This document shows, piece by piece, positions 12,248 to 23,925 of a stretch of 64,000 bases of DNA. The stretch is taken from positions 248,001 to 312,000 of the forward strand of contig CM018603.1 of the NCBI GenBank assembly GCA_009192285.1. The letters run 5' to 3'. The stretch is from Morchella semilibera. Taxonomy: Eukaryota > Ascomycota > Pezizomycetes > Pezizales > Morchellaceae. The position numbers were made by a program, and so were the translations under genes. Every line of letters begins with the position of its first letter. The first letter of the stretch is position 1. Below the pieces are notes generated by a model. The model was not told the origin of the DNA and did not search any database. It worked only from the letters and a program-made list of their open reading frames with translations.

Positions 12248-14375
12248 CTAACACTTCAAATTGACCCCCATCCTGGCCTCCTCCTCCCTCACCTCCAGCA
12301 TCACCTGCACGCCCACAAACAAGCACGCGCACACACAGCCCACAAACGCTGTCCCCTCCCAGCTGCCCACCACGCCCCTGACCAGATCCCTCAGCCCATC
12401 CACGCCAATCGCAAAGCCCACCAAGTTGGCCGACATCATCATAAAGCAGTTCGCGACACCCCCCAGCGCGCACAAATTCCTATACGTCCTATCCCTGCCC
12501 GCAAACCGCTTCTTCGTCACCACCCGCCGCGCAATCAGCTCCGGCAGGATAAACAGCACCACCATCCACCCCCATGCCAGCAACTTGAAGCTCAGATCAT
12601 GCCACAGCGCTACGAACGTGAACACGACAACCATGCCGAGGACGGGCCGTTTCGACCCCCCGAGGGGGATGTAGATGTAGCGGACCGTCCACCGGTTGTA
12701 GGAGCGGTGCCAGGCGCGCCAGAAGCTGACGGCGGAGTAGTTGTTGCTCATGCAGCGCAGCATGTTTTCCGGGGGGTCGACGGCGTCGAGCAAGCTCCAG
12801 AGGCGGAAGAACCGCCATGGGATCAGGAGTTTGAGCCAGATGATGTGAAGGTTGAAGTAGCCGATCATGGAAAGCTGTGCGGGGGTGTCGCCGGCCCAGG
12901 AACCCCGTGAGGCAGTCTTGGAGATGGCCACGACGTAGGTGTAGTGGAGGATGAGCTCCATAGTGAAGATTGTGAGGAGCAGGCGGAGGCCGTATTTGAA
13001 GACGCGGCGGGTGAAGCCGATATGGGGGGAGGGGTATCGTTGCTGGATTATCTATTAGCACCACTCTGCGAATCTACGGGGGAGATATATATATACCTGG
13101 TACACAAAGTCGTTGAATGTCAAGATGGGGCCGGCAAGGTACAGCGGCGAGTACAGGGCATACGCCAGGTAACTCAAAAAGCCATAATCCTCGTACCTCG
13201 CCGGGTAATCAACCCTCTCCCTCTCCGTGAGCTTCCCTGGCTCTAGTGTCTTTTTCTGCACATCCGCCATCAGTCGCTGCTCATCGTCGTGCCCCTCGCG
13301 GCGGTGATCTCCCGACACCCTTCGCGACTCCTCGTCGCTATTGCGGCGGTCGCCGCCGCCGCTGGTGGTGAAAGTACGTACCTCGATAGCGGCGCCCGAA
13401 GCTCCCTCCTCGCGGCGCTTGGCGGCCCAGTAGTGGTCGAGGTTGTAGGAAATGAGGCGCAGAACGGTGATATTGAAGCTGAGACTCCATCTTGGGAGGA
13501 GCCCGCCATTGAAGGCCTTGTCCATCGCCTCGCCGACACCCGCACCCTCGCCGGCAATCAGCCATGGCAGGATCTTGGCGAAGCGGTAGCCATCACAGTA
13601 CTCGTTTGCAAAGAGAACGGCTATGTTGAAGATCCATGTGAGGATAGGGTTTGCGATTGAGGTGGGATGGAAGAACGAGATTAGGTAGTTCCCCGTGAGG
13701 ATGACGAGTATCTTGATGATGCTGAATGCATGCAGGGCCGTCAGGAAGATGAGCGCGAAGAGGACGTCAAAGATGTTCCTACGGGTGATGTTGTGTGATG
13801 CGCGGTGGGAACTCGTGACCGGCGGGGGCGGGAACGCGGTGTTGAAGACGTAGTCAAAGATACGGCGGAGGACAGAGTGCAGCGCAAGCACACAGAAGAG
13901 GATTGGCATGTTTGAGCGGAAGGAACGAAACTGGTGGTCCGAGTTATCGACCTTACGGCCGGGGATCCATCCTGGGGAGAGCAGATGCTTGTATTTTGGG
14001 TAGTTTGGGTGCGACTCTGTATTTATGGCGTTGAAAGGTCAATGATTGCAGCTCTTTTTTTTTTTTCTTTTATTTATTTTTTTGTACTTTTATATATATA
14101 TATATATATATTATTCTTCCTTCTCACCTCGTGAGCGCACTGGGAAACACACCTTGGGAGAGCTCAACGGCGACCTTGAACATGCTGGGGACGGCAATGG
14201 CAAAGACGACATAGTAGAGGAAGAATTCGGGGGTCTTCCATCGTGAGGGGCCGGCCTCCTCGCGAACCTTCTTACTCTCGCGGCTCTCTTGAGCGGTCTT
14301 GGAAGTGCCTTCGGTGAAGCGGGAGTCGAGAGTCTCGAGCGAGAAGATATCGCGGAGAGTGGATAGTAACCGCAT
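12248..14375 (-). CDS. GUP1: Glycerol uptake protein / MBOAT O-acyltransferase Gup1
   Basis: Membrane-bound O-acyltransferase of the ER that remodels GPI-anchor lipid; it is historically linked to glycerol uptake. Exons 14153-14375, 13097-14016 and 12248-13042; all phases close, giving 645 residues. Exon 2 opens with SHPNYPKYKHLLSPGW and GRKVDNSDHQFRSFR, the typical Gup1 lumenal segment. Many hydrophobic helices follow. The MBOAT region contains SFWRAWHRSYNRWTVRYIYI (about 490) and the active-site His in ALWHD (about 529). A charged insert (about 245-300, RREEGAS.. to ..DVQKK) lies between membrane segments, as in other fungal Gup1 proteins. The first intron is 136 nt, with a T-rich tract and a TA microsatellite. 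The final intron acceptor could be 6 nt further upstream. Confidence 0.93.
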
Positions 14376-14572
14376 TATTAGTGCGGGGAGGTGGTGGTGG
14401 AAGGAGAAGGCGACAATTAACTAGTCAATCACAAGATGAAGAGGGAGAAAAGAGGGAGAAGATGAGTGCCAAAAGAGTGAGTGAGTTGTGGAGAGGGAAA
14501 ACCAGTTGAGCCAAAGGAATGTTGTTGTGAAAAGTCCAGAGCTGTACACAACCACCAACGGACTGCACTCAC

Positions 14573-14622
<50 letters not shown>

Positions 14623-16925
14623 AGGGGAAATTCGTGGGGGGTCAGACACAGAGACAGAGACAGAGACACAGAACACACGACATGAATGTGTTCATGGAGT
14701 GATATAAAAGCGGCATCGGAGTGCGGCTCTTCCACCACCGCCAAGAACTCAGGGGTCTTTTTCCCAACCATTGACAACAACATGTTACACCAGCATAAGA
14801 GTATCTAACTCAGCTTAACATCTCTAATCCCATTCATCCCATTGGAGATCGATCCATCACCCCCCACGGCACTCGGAACAAACCCGACTGTCGCTTCGGG
14901 CACTCGGTGTCCGCAAATTGTCCAATCCCGGGGGCCACAATATGCTTAAACGATAAGCATTGCCCATTGCGTGTGTGAGACCGTGCCCGTGCCCATGCAT
15001 ACCCACCCAAAACCGGCAGCACGGCATTCCAAAACCCCACCGTTCTGTGCCGAGGTCGGGTAAATTAGCAGACTGCTCTCCCTCGGACCCGAGCATGCTT
15101 GTTCGGGCCCGAGCCATCCGGATGATACGCGAGTGATGGTGTGTGATTCCCAACCCTAGCCCTTAAGGCGTCGACTGGAGTACATACATGTATGTATCTG
15201 TTACGGTTACGATACCGGGGTGGTTTTAGTGTTTGTGTCAAGTGCGTGCGCCGAAAGGAAAGGCCAGAATAAATAAAACCTAGAGAGAGGTCGATGGAAT
15301 CTACATGTAGGTAAGATAAGACTGTTAGATCCCAGGCCTCGTGTTTCCCCCATGGAGACACGCTCACCCAGCATGAACCGAACCCAGCGGTCGCAGGTTC
15401 TGTGTTGGGCCCCCGGAACCTGCAAATCTGTTCCTAGTAAGGATGCAGTCAGATGAATCACACCCCATCACTCGAGGTCCTGAGCCTTTTCAATTAAATG
15501 GGTGATTCGTGCCGTCTTTCCAACCACGGTAAGCTTTCTCGACAGTCCTTCTAAACTATGCCGCGCTCTGCGTACTACCCATGCCATACACCGGGGAAGC
15601 ATCTGGATGTACAGAGCTATCTAAGTAAACGGGGAGGGCGGAACTATGGGAGTGCGCTTTTACTAGTATAGGCGCATCACAAAATAAAATTACCCCTCCG
15701 TGATCCATGATATGGAGCCTACCCCTCCTGTAAACCGAGTCTTTTATGAAGCATAATCCCTAGAAGCACCGGTAACTCTCCAAACAGAGGGCAAGTAGCA
15801 GAAGAAGAAACACAAAACAGCCACCAAACCCCAACAGGTGCCCAGTACCTAGCACCAGCCAAGAAAGAAGCCAGGTGCTCTGCGCCGGGGGTACCTATCA
15901 AAGCCTCGTCCTGTCCCTCCCCAGTCATAGTTTCATGTGCCTCTTGTGTTTCCATCTGCGTATTATGCTAGTTATCAGAAGGTAGGGGTAGTTCGAGCTT
16001 ACTAGAGATGTGATAGCACTGCCAAGAGGCGAAACAAAATAACCAACATAATCCAACAGGTATCAACAGCGGCCGGTACAGACCAGCGGATCGGGTCTTA
16101 TCATACTGCATCTATCGGGCCGCGGGGCCCCGTACTTACGCTTGTATAGAATGACCCTGATGGCGGAGGATCAGATTTAGGAGGGGTAGATGTGAAGGTC
16201 CGGTGTTGTTTCATAGATGAGATGGGAGATTTGGGGGGGATGAGGATGTGGGGCAGGGATAGAGAGGGTGGCAGCTAAGAGGGGAATGAGGAAGAGTTGA
16301 TCAGTGGTTATAGCAGGCTCGGTGACTATGGTGATGATGATGGCATTTCAACTTCTGCGATTACAATGATGATTATAAAGGCAGACGAAGGAAGACGGCG
16401 GGCAGACGGTGGAAGATTGTTCATGGTGGTGGTGGTAGATATGGGGTGGGGACTGGTTTTGTTGGTTGGGGGCGGCAGCAGATGCGAGGAAGCCGGAGAA
16501 GCCCTAACAATGGATTCATCGTCCATAAGTTACCGTACCTTACAAAGGGGCGCGTAACCTCCGCTTAATGCCAAAGGCGATGTGGTTCCAGACCAACAAA
16601 ACGCACATCAACCAACTCCCGTTCATCTCTGCACCAATCTCCCATCTCCTCCCTCAAAGCTTGCAAACGCTATGGATAGGGACAGAAAGGAGCACAAGTG
16701 TAGTCTCTTCAAACCAAGGTTCGATCACAGTCAATCACTCGCGCCAAGACAAGACTCCTACATCTATAATCTTTTTACCACAAAAATCGGAACCTGGATC
16801 TATCAGAAGTTCTTCTGAGAATGGTCTATACTTCTACAGATTCCGCGTATAGATACTCATACAAAGAGCCTTTCTAATACATGATCACCGGGAACAAACA
16901 ACTCCCTCCTAAGCGGTGATGTAGC
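14376..16925. other. Long intergenic spacer
   Basis: 2.5 kb upstream of GUP1 and downstream of the amidoligase gene. It contains the TCTG microsatellite and two TACATGTA palindromes (15185, 15302). Short open frames on both strands look like chance; none shows a recognisable motif or a splice-consistent extension. Confidence 0.65.
14572..14623. repeat. Tetranucleotide microsatellite (TCTG)n
   Basis: About 12 to 13 perfect TCTG units, followed by a CAGAGA-rich stretch to about 14670. It lies about 200 bp upstream of the GUP1 start codon, where length changes could affect expression. Confidence 0.95.
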
Positions 16926-18032
16926 CTATTTTCTGCCATATCTTGGAGCAAATGTCCTTCGAGCTGGCGCTTGATTAGGAAAACATTTACTCCATCTCTT
17001 ATATCCAGGCGGCCTTGGAACTCCGTACACGGAATACACAACCGGTGGTATTCCATTTCTAACCCAGTCGACGAACAAATAATCTGGAGTTCTTACAGCT
17101 GCCATAACGAACTTGGTGATAGTATTTATCCAATCAAGGATAAAAGCTTCATCATCTGTTCCCATAGCTTCCCGAAACTCAATTGTCCCATATTTGGATA
17201 GGGTTGTAAAGTTACACTTGAAATATCTCCCAGGAAACTTCAGGATAGGTTCCTCCCTAGCTGTCGCCACCGATTTACCGATTCCGTTGAGATTGTAAAC
17301 AATATCATCAAGACTTGGTGCTTTGTCAATTAAGATAAATGCCTCCTCATACGATAAACCTTTCAGTGGCTTAGAGGCGTGACATGAATCAATCCTAAAG
17401 AGATTATAACAACCCGATCTCTCCCTCCGACATATAGGGTGGAAATGGGACATGTGATTCTCAAAGATAAGGTGTGCTTTTGAGATTCGCTTCAGCTCAG
17501 GGAAAGTGAAAGGCCTATTGTTAACTGCTATATGGACGTGGAGCCCAGTTGTCCCGTTGAAAGAAAGCTTGGTCCCAGCAAATTGAGCTGCACTTCTCAT
17601 GCTCTCACAAACTCGGGGAATCACCCAATTCCAATCCTCATACCTGAGTATTGGTGTCGCAATTTCTAATAATGCATCTGTGGTGTTCTTGCCTTGGATA
17701 GTATAGTCGCCTTTCACTTGAAACAAATCAAATTTTTGGGACCATGGCTCATCAATCACAATTCCAGTTTCCATATCTTCGGCTAGTAGTTTCAGAGGTT
17801 GAGCCAAAAAGTGAAAGCAATCTCCCTGAAACCTTTTCTCCTCCTCTAAATGAGGTATAATCATTTCTATCTCGACACCAACCGTGAGCTGTTTTCGACT
17901 TATACCAGGAAACTCTACCGGAGGAGCATCAAATGAAGATACGGAGATAGCAGGCGAGGGTTGGGAAGTAGAAAAAGGGGACGATGAATTGTTGATGTGT
18001 AGATCCTCGTATGAATCCCTCTGTTGATGCAC
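16926..18032 (-). CDS. Putative amidoligase (fungal amidoligase_2 family)
   Basis: Single uninterrupted frame of 368 residues. The family belongs to the COOH-NH2 (ATP-dependent amide-bond) ligase superfamily, related to glutamate-cysteine ligase and glutamine synthetase folds. Visible signature segments: VGVEIEM at 51-57 (metal/ATP-binding Glu pair), LLEIATPIL near 121-129, TTGLHVHI at 161-168, and YGTIEFREAMGT at 281-292. The first 45 residues are Ser-rich and probably disordered. There is no signal peptide or membrane helix, so it is likely cytosolic. The substrate is unknown, as for most fungal members; peptide or amino-acid amide formation is inferred from the family. The start at MHQQRDSYEDLH sits next to a possible CAACAG acceptor, so a short upstream exon cannot be excluded. 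Confidence 0.85.
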   Translation of the reverse strand: MHQQRDSYEDLHINNSSSPFSTSQPSPAISVSSFDAPPVEFPGISRKQLTVGVEIEMIIPHLEEEKRFQGDCFHFLAQPLKLLAEDMETGIVIDEPWSQKFDLFQVKGDYTIQGKNTTDALLEIATPILRYEDWNWVIPRVCESMRSAAQFAGTKLSFNGTTGLHVHIAVNNRPFTFPELKRISKAHLIFENHMSHFHPICRRERSGCYNLFRIDSCHASKPLKGLSYEEAFILIDKAPSLDDIVYNLNGIGKSVATAREEPILKFPGRYFKCNFTTLSKYGTIEFREAMGTDDEAFILDWINTITKFVMAAVRTPDYLFVDWVRNGIPPVVYSVYGVPRPPGYKRWSKCFPNQAPARRTFAPRYGRK

Positions 18033-19123
18033 AGTACATGTTAGTTAGTCTTCATATTCTCTTCCACAACTCCATAGATTATGTAGGTATATCAGCACAT
18101 CTAAAGTAGACTCAGTTGCCAGATCCATTGTATATATATTTAGGGATGGATCAAGAGGATATGAAAATGAAAAGATAGCCTCCCCTCAAGAGGTTATGAG
18201 AGTAACATACGTTGATAGTGAGGATCGATGTTGTAAATAGAGCGGACTCGAGAGACAACTTCAGTTTCGTAACAGCCTATATTCTCTGCCACGTGTTAGC
18301 CAAAATTCACCACGGATTTTTCTAATGTGGCATGTTAAGACCTGAGTGATATATCATGATTAACTCTTCATCCGTCGTTTGAGATAATCACTTACTTCCT
18401 CCCCTTCGCATGAATTACAATGTGTACTAATTTTCCTATGTGGTAAACAATGAAAGGTAGAGGAGGTTGTATTTTACATCATCCATTGATTACTTAGCTA
18501 ATTAGGTGTTTAATAAAAGGTCGTGAAATCAATTCGACGGGCCCAAATGCAAAACAAAGTCGCAACACTTCTCTGATTTAACCCAAGTACATGAAAGTGG
18601 TACTGACAAGTTAATCAACTGCACTTTGAGTTGTGAACCCCAAGTGTTTAACCAACTATTTCCTCCGCCTAGTTGCACCGGCCCATCAACTCTGCCGCGG
18701 GCTTTTCGGCTGCTCATGAATCTACTCCCAAAAAGAAGACTGGCCAAACAAGTTTGCCATAATGAAGTGAATTTTAACAAGATAAATACTGTGCTCCTTT
18801 TCGCCATTCCAGATACCCCTGCCATGCCCTACCACTACATCCTCATGATCGTTCATTATTGTGTAACAAAAAAGAGGAAGGATGCACAATTGGTTCATTT
18901 GTCCAGCTACAATGAAAAACCGGTGCGCAAAATATTAAGAGAAAACAAAAAAGTATGAAAAAAAAAGAAAGAAAAAAGAAGATACCTAAAACGTTATCAC
19001 GTTACCCAGTTCTGTATAAAAGCATTTATCCCCTCTTGTTAAAATCCCAGATCAACAAGATAAAACCACACTTGGGGATGGATTAAAGCATGAAATAGCT
19101 CATAGTTCACCGCCCAAAGAGCT
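18033..19123. other. Intergenic spacer
   Basis: About 1.1 kb, AT-rich, between the amidoligase start and the 3' end of the F-box gene. No gene, repeat or RNA signal seen. Confidence 0.65.
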
Positions 19124-22074
19124 TTACAACTTTCCACATCTGGCCCTAAACACGGCTACTTTGTCGTCGTAAAAAAGTATTTCCCTCAACCTTACACGGC
19201 CTCTTTCGTTCTTATCTTTCACCCATTCCTCATCCTCACTAGAATCTTTCTCTGCTGCACCTCCATCGGCGTCTGTGTCTGTTTCGTCTCCATCAGCTGC
19301 ATCGTCGTAATCGTCCTCATCCTCATCCTCGTCCTCATCGTCAACAGCATCAGAATCCTCTTCTTCACTATTAGCTCCAGGCGGTACGCCGGTAGCGCCA
19401 GGAGCCGTGCTATTATGTGTTACTCCAGGAGAGGTAGCAGTATCAGCATCAGAGAGATCATCGATTCCATCTATAGGTCCACCGTCCTCAAGTAGCTCGA
19501 AACATTTGCTCGTTACGCCCACATAGCAAAGTTCGATTTCAGGGCGAAGGATCACGGTATTGGCGATTTGTAGGGCCATCTCTTTTGCTTCGTAACCATT
19601 GATGTGAGGGCCGCCGCGGACATAGTGGATATACAGCGAGCGTATTTGCGGCATGAAAGGAAGGCGGGTGAGAAAGTAATGCTTCAAAAGGTTAGTTATC
19701 GTTTAATAGTTCTGATATTACGAGAGGACATACCCAGTTCTTCCAATCAATAGCCATACCCAACTCCCTCAATTGTGGCATCTTTCCACTACCTACGAAT
19801 GCTAACAATTCCTTCTCGAAAATCCATTTTGCGGCACGATCCCCAGTCATGCCCCCCACATTACTATCTATTAATAACTTTTTCAAGCTCCCCCTATGCC
19901 GCCGTATCGCTGCCCTATATATAAATTCTACAGTGACAATACTCGAGAAATTTAATGTTTCCTGTAGAAACAAGACTTCAAGGCTGTTTGGGGGCAAGGT
20001 GTCTCTGATGAAATATAGGAGTTGAGGTGTCACAGTATCCGTATGGAGTTTCTTTAGACGAATCCTGTAGTCAATGGACCCTTGATGCGGTAAGCCTCGT
20101 GATCGATGGCCAGGAGATGTATGATGGAGCTGGTACGTCGATTTGTTTGGGTGGTAGTGGGGAGAGAACTTTTGACGCAAGGCTCTCCAGAGCCGGTCAT
20201 GATCGTAGCAATTTAAAATGGTTAGGTTTGATAAACATGTCCAATCGATGGCTTTTATTAAAACACGGACTGAAATTGGAACTCGCTCAAGCTCAAGATT
20301 CTCAAGTTTGAGTTGTCGGATTGCTTTCTCTTCCTCCGACTCTGGGGTCTTTACTTGGGACCGCCGTTGGGCCACGGTAGCAGGCATTGGGGCCGTTCCT
20401 GGAGCAAATAATGGTGTTGGTATAGGAGTAATCATATTACCTGATGAACCAACACTGGGTACCGTCTCTTGTAGGGCAGCCGGGCCAACAATACTTAAAG
20501 GCGCACCAAGGTTGTTATTATTCGATTCGGTGACATTAAAAGGCAGCGCAGGAACCTCTGTACTTGTCAAGCCATCAGGGCTTACTATAACCATGTTTGT
20601 GTCCGCTGAAAGTGTTACTAATGGCTCACTCGACAACGGTAATAGGTTTGAAGGTGAAACAGATCCCTGGCCTGCTGTAACCGGAGCTAATGGTGCCGCA
20701 GGCCCAGCATTAACATCAGCGCCCGGATGCGCAGACCCTAGAGCAGCTGGAGGCATTACTGTCTCCACGGTGTCGACCAAAGTTGCGGCAACACTCGGAG
20801 GACTCATATTTGCTCCCCCGCAGTTCGGGCTGATTTCCTCCTGCGTCTTCCCTCCTCCAGATCCATGATCCTGCTAACAATGATTCCTAATACACCACCG
20901 GGGGCGGGTAAAGGTCCACCAATACCGGTATTGATGCTGCTCGGGATTTCATCTAGATCCCTAATCCACCCGCCAGATGGAGGGACATGGCCCGCCAATC
21001 CCACCCTCAACTCTCTAAGAGTATCAACGGAGTTCTCAATCGCATAACTCATCTCCTCCAAGTACTGTCTCTCATCAATGTCCAATACACTCAAGCTTCG
21101 TAGCCCTCTGAATCCCTTGAAAGTTGGTGTTTCTACTCTCCTTCTGGGGTCTTGGGATGTTGGTGGAGTAGTGTCCGTATTATCGTGGAACCTGACGTGA
21201 ACATTCTTTAATTTCCCATTAAGGTCATGGAGAGCTTTAAATACGTCCCGCAGTACCCCGGTCGGCATATCCCACGAAAAGGTTTCCAAAGAAACCATCC
21301 TGATGATTGCAAGGCAGACTAGTGTACCAAGCATTTTCCCCCCTTCTTTATTAATGTTGTAATCACTCACCCAATCTACTGGTCCATTGCCCAAAGAGAA
21401 CTTTTTCACCCATCGGGCGTAATCATTGCCCCGTTTTCCATCTGCAACAAGGGTTGCGAGACCATAGGTCAACGCATCAACGCCGGTACGATCCCCTGGT
21501 GTGAGAGCATCTGGCCAAACAATATCGAATCGGGAGTATATGTGAGGGATAGCAAGAGCATGCAGACAATGACATGTAAGAGATAGATTCGCAAGGTCAT
21601 TCGTGTGATTTACCTATAACCTGTCAGCCGCAATGAAAGAATAAAATGATGAATGAGATGAGGCGCAGTGATTGAGAAAGCGCGGAAATCACATACCTCC
21701 TTTACAATTTCTTTCAGTACATCTACCGGTAGCTCGATGAGTGTTAATGGCTTCTTCTTCTTCTTCGGTTTAAGTAGTGTGGGGGATAGTTTAAGGTCCG
21801 TGGTTAAGATCGCCTTTTTTGTGCACGGAGGTGTTATCGGTACTGCCTCCCCTTCCTTTTTGATTACTTCTTTCCCCTTATCTCTTGATGAAGTTGGTAC
21901 CCCTCCAGTAGTGACAGGTTCTACCAATAACTGCTCCTCCTCCTCGCCCTCTCCAAACTCTACTTGATCCTCTCCCTCTGATTCCACATCCGTATCCTGT
22001 CGGAATAGCTCAACGTCATCATCAAAACTCATGCTCTCAGAGCCTTGTGACTTATTCCCCGACATTTCGGTCAT
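19124..22074 (-). CDS. F-box / leucine-rich-repeat-like protein
   Basis: Likely substrate receptor for an SCF ubiquitin ligase. Exon 1 (21697-22074) encodes an acidic, Lys-rich disordered N-terminus ending in the F-box start LTLIELPVDVLKEIVKE. Exon 2 starts at 21613 with VNHTNDLANLSLTCHCLHAL, completing the F-box. Leucine-rich segments follow (LRSLSVLDIDERQYLEEM, VDTLRELRVGL). Exon 3 (from 20870 to 19734) continues with DHGSGGGKTQEEI and a Pro/Ala/Val-rich linker. It ends in further LRR-like pieces such as NSLEVLFLQETLNFSSIV. Exon 4 (19124-19681) has one more LRR and a strongly acidic tail. The exon 2/3 donor is unresolved: the acceptor TTGTTAGCAG at 20871 is clear, and GTGGGA at 21004 is in phase. 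Length about 890-930 residues. Confidence 0.75.
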
Positions 22075-23004
22075 TAGTAACCCTGACCTGTAGTAGTTCT
22101 GTTTTGGTCCCGTGCTAGTTTATTTGCGATATAGGCGAGGTTGAGGATAAGGGGGAATCGAGAGGCTTGTTGCAGAGAAGTAAGCGAATGGGAGTGTGAG
22201 GGTGACTGCTACGGCTTTGAGGCTCAGTGAGGGAATCGCACGGGCGGGATGCCTGGATGGATAGACGGATGGTTGTGCGACTTTAACCCGTCCCGGGGAG
22301 GGGGGGGGGGGCTCAATACCTTCTACGATAAAGATAAAGAAACTAGCGACTCGGAATTAGGTGCTGGGAGGGAGTAAGAGCTCGGAGGGTAATCTGCGGT
22401 TTGAACTGCTTTGCTCTGGCTTTTGCAAAAGAGGGGTCACGCAATGGGCTCCGCAGAGGATATGAACCTTAATAGCTGACTTGATTACTGCAGGTGGAAG
22501 GCAAAGCAGAAGGAGATGGTGCCAGATGTGATGTGATGTATGTTCTATTTATATATGTAAGGTCGTGAATGAGAGGACTGGTGGAGGGCGTTCGGTTCAA
22601 GTGGAGAGCAAGCAAAACAAGCAACAGGCTACCTTCTCCAGAAGCTGGGCTGAGACTGGTGGGTTAGGGTTTGTGAGATGGCTAATTAACGGCGCTGCAA
22701 CAAGCTGGGACACAGCAACGCGGTATATTATTGGCCTCCTCGGCGAAGTTATCCCAACGACTTGGTATCTCACTTACAACAGTCTACGAAGCGTATGTGT
22801 GATTGGTGCTTGGTATGTGCAAGGTTGAAACCATCCCACTCCTTGTTTAATTTTGAAGCTATCTACCATGTATTTAGCATTACATATGGTTTATCTAGAC
22901 GTTAAATAAGTATATCTTGTAAAAAATGAAAGAAAGAACCAAAATTAGAACCAAACCCCCAGAAGTGTATATTTTAAAAGCCTTTTCCAAACGCACAACA
23001 TGCA
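22075..23004. other. Intergenic spacer
   Basis: About 0.9 kb between the F-box gene promoter and the 3' end of VPS71. It includes a G-rich run near 22300. An 87-codon open frame at 22565-22828 has no recognisable feature, and I do not call it. Confidence 0.6.
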
Positions 23005-23693
23005 CTATGCGTAAAACTTATTACACCTAGTATCCGTATGCACAGAACCACATTCCAATCCGCAATACCTTGCCGCGCACCTTTGGCACCGATATTTCCC
23101 CCAATACCCACAAATCTCACAGAATACCCTCTTAGGCTTCGTAGGCGGCGCTGAAGCTGCGGCCATATATCCTAACGGTTGGCCTGCATCTTCTTCATCT
23201 TGTGACAGCTGTACTTGTGAATCTAACAGTCCCGATGTTGGGTGAGAAGGCGTGGCTGCCGCGGAGCCGGTAACGGTAGGGTGCAAAGCTTCTTCATCTG
23301 CTAAATGGTTCGCGAATGTCTTCTGCGATGCAAGAATACGACGGACATTTTGGGTACTGCTTGATTTTGTCCTATTAGAAGCTACCCGTTCCATTAGTTG
23401 TAATTAACGTTTTACGATTACTACAGTTTGGAGCACTCACATCGTCCCCCTTTTCCTTTGACCGGAATCGGTATATTCACATCTCTATAGTTGTCATTTT
23501 CCAGCTCCAATATCCTAGTATTGATCTGCCGTTGCCTTGCCGCACTATTTTCAAAATTATTATTTCGAGTCGCCCGAACGCGGGTCGCTACTGGTAGTGT
23601 GTTCCGGTGCGCAAGGGCTGGAGGAAGGTTTGAGTAAGTCCAGTTTGGTCCACTGGTAGTCGAAGACGAAGGAAGAACTTCAATTGTCGGCAT
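23005..23693 (-). CDS. VPS71: HIT-type zinc finger protein Vps71/ZNHIT1 (SWR1 complex)
   Basis: Subunit of the SWR1 complex, which exchanges H2A for H2A.Z; it acts with Arp6 in the nucleosome-contact module. Exons 23441-23693 and 23005-23381; intron 23382-23440 has donor GTGAGT and acceptor GGTAG, and phase 1 fits. 209 residues. The C-terminus holds a complete zf-HIT domain: CEICGYWGKYRCQRCAARYC followed by Cys and His in GLECGSVHTDTRC, ending KFYA as in orthologues. The middle has the conserved family motif NVRRILASQKTFANHLADEE. Divergent from VMA5 across a 232-bp spacer. Confidence 0.93.
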
Positions 23694-23925
23694 TTGCTAG
23701 GGTTGAGATTTGGAAATAATGGAAGTGCAGGTTAGCAGCTTGTTGTTGCTCCATTAAAACGCCGCCTCCACTTAGGGCTGAGGGCTGCACGATAACCCCC
23801 TGCTCGCTCCTCCGCCAAGCCTTGATAGCAACGTCACTTAGGTGGAGCTCCAACATCGTGATACCCCACTATATGCTCACGACGACCTATCCTCATTTCC
23901 CTATTAGTCCGCGTTTTGTGCAGCT
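23694..23925. promoter_or_regulatory. Short divergent promoter, VPS71 / VMA5
   Basis: Only 232 bp separate two start codons on opposite strands, so regulatory sequence must be shared or very compact. No specific factor site is claimed. Confidence 0.6.
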
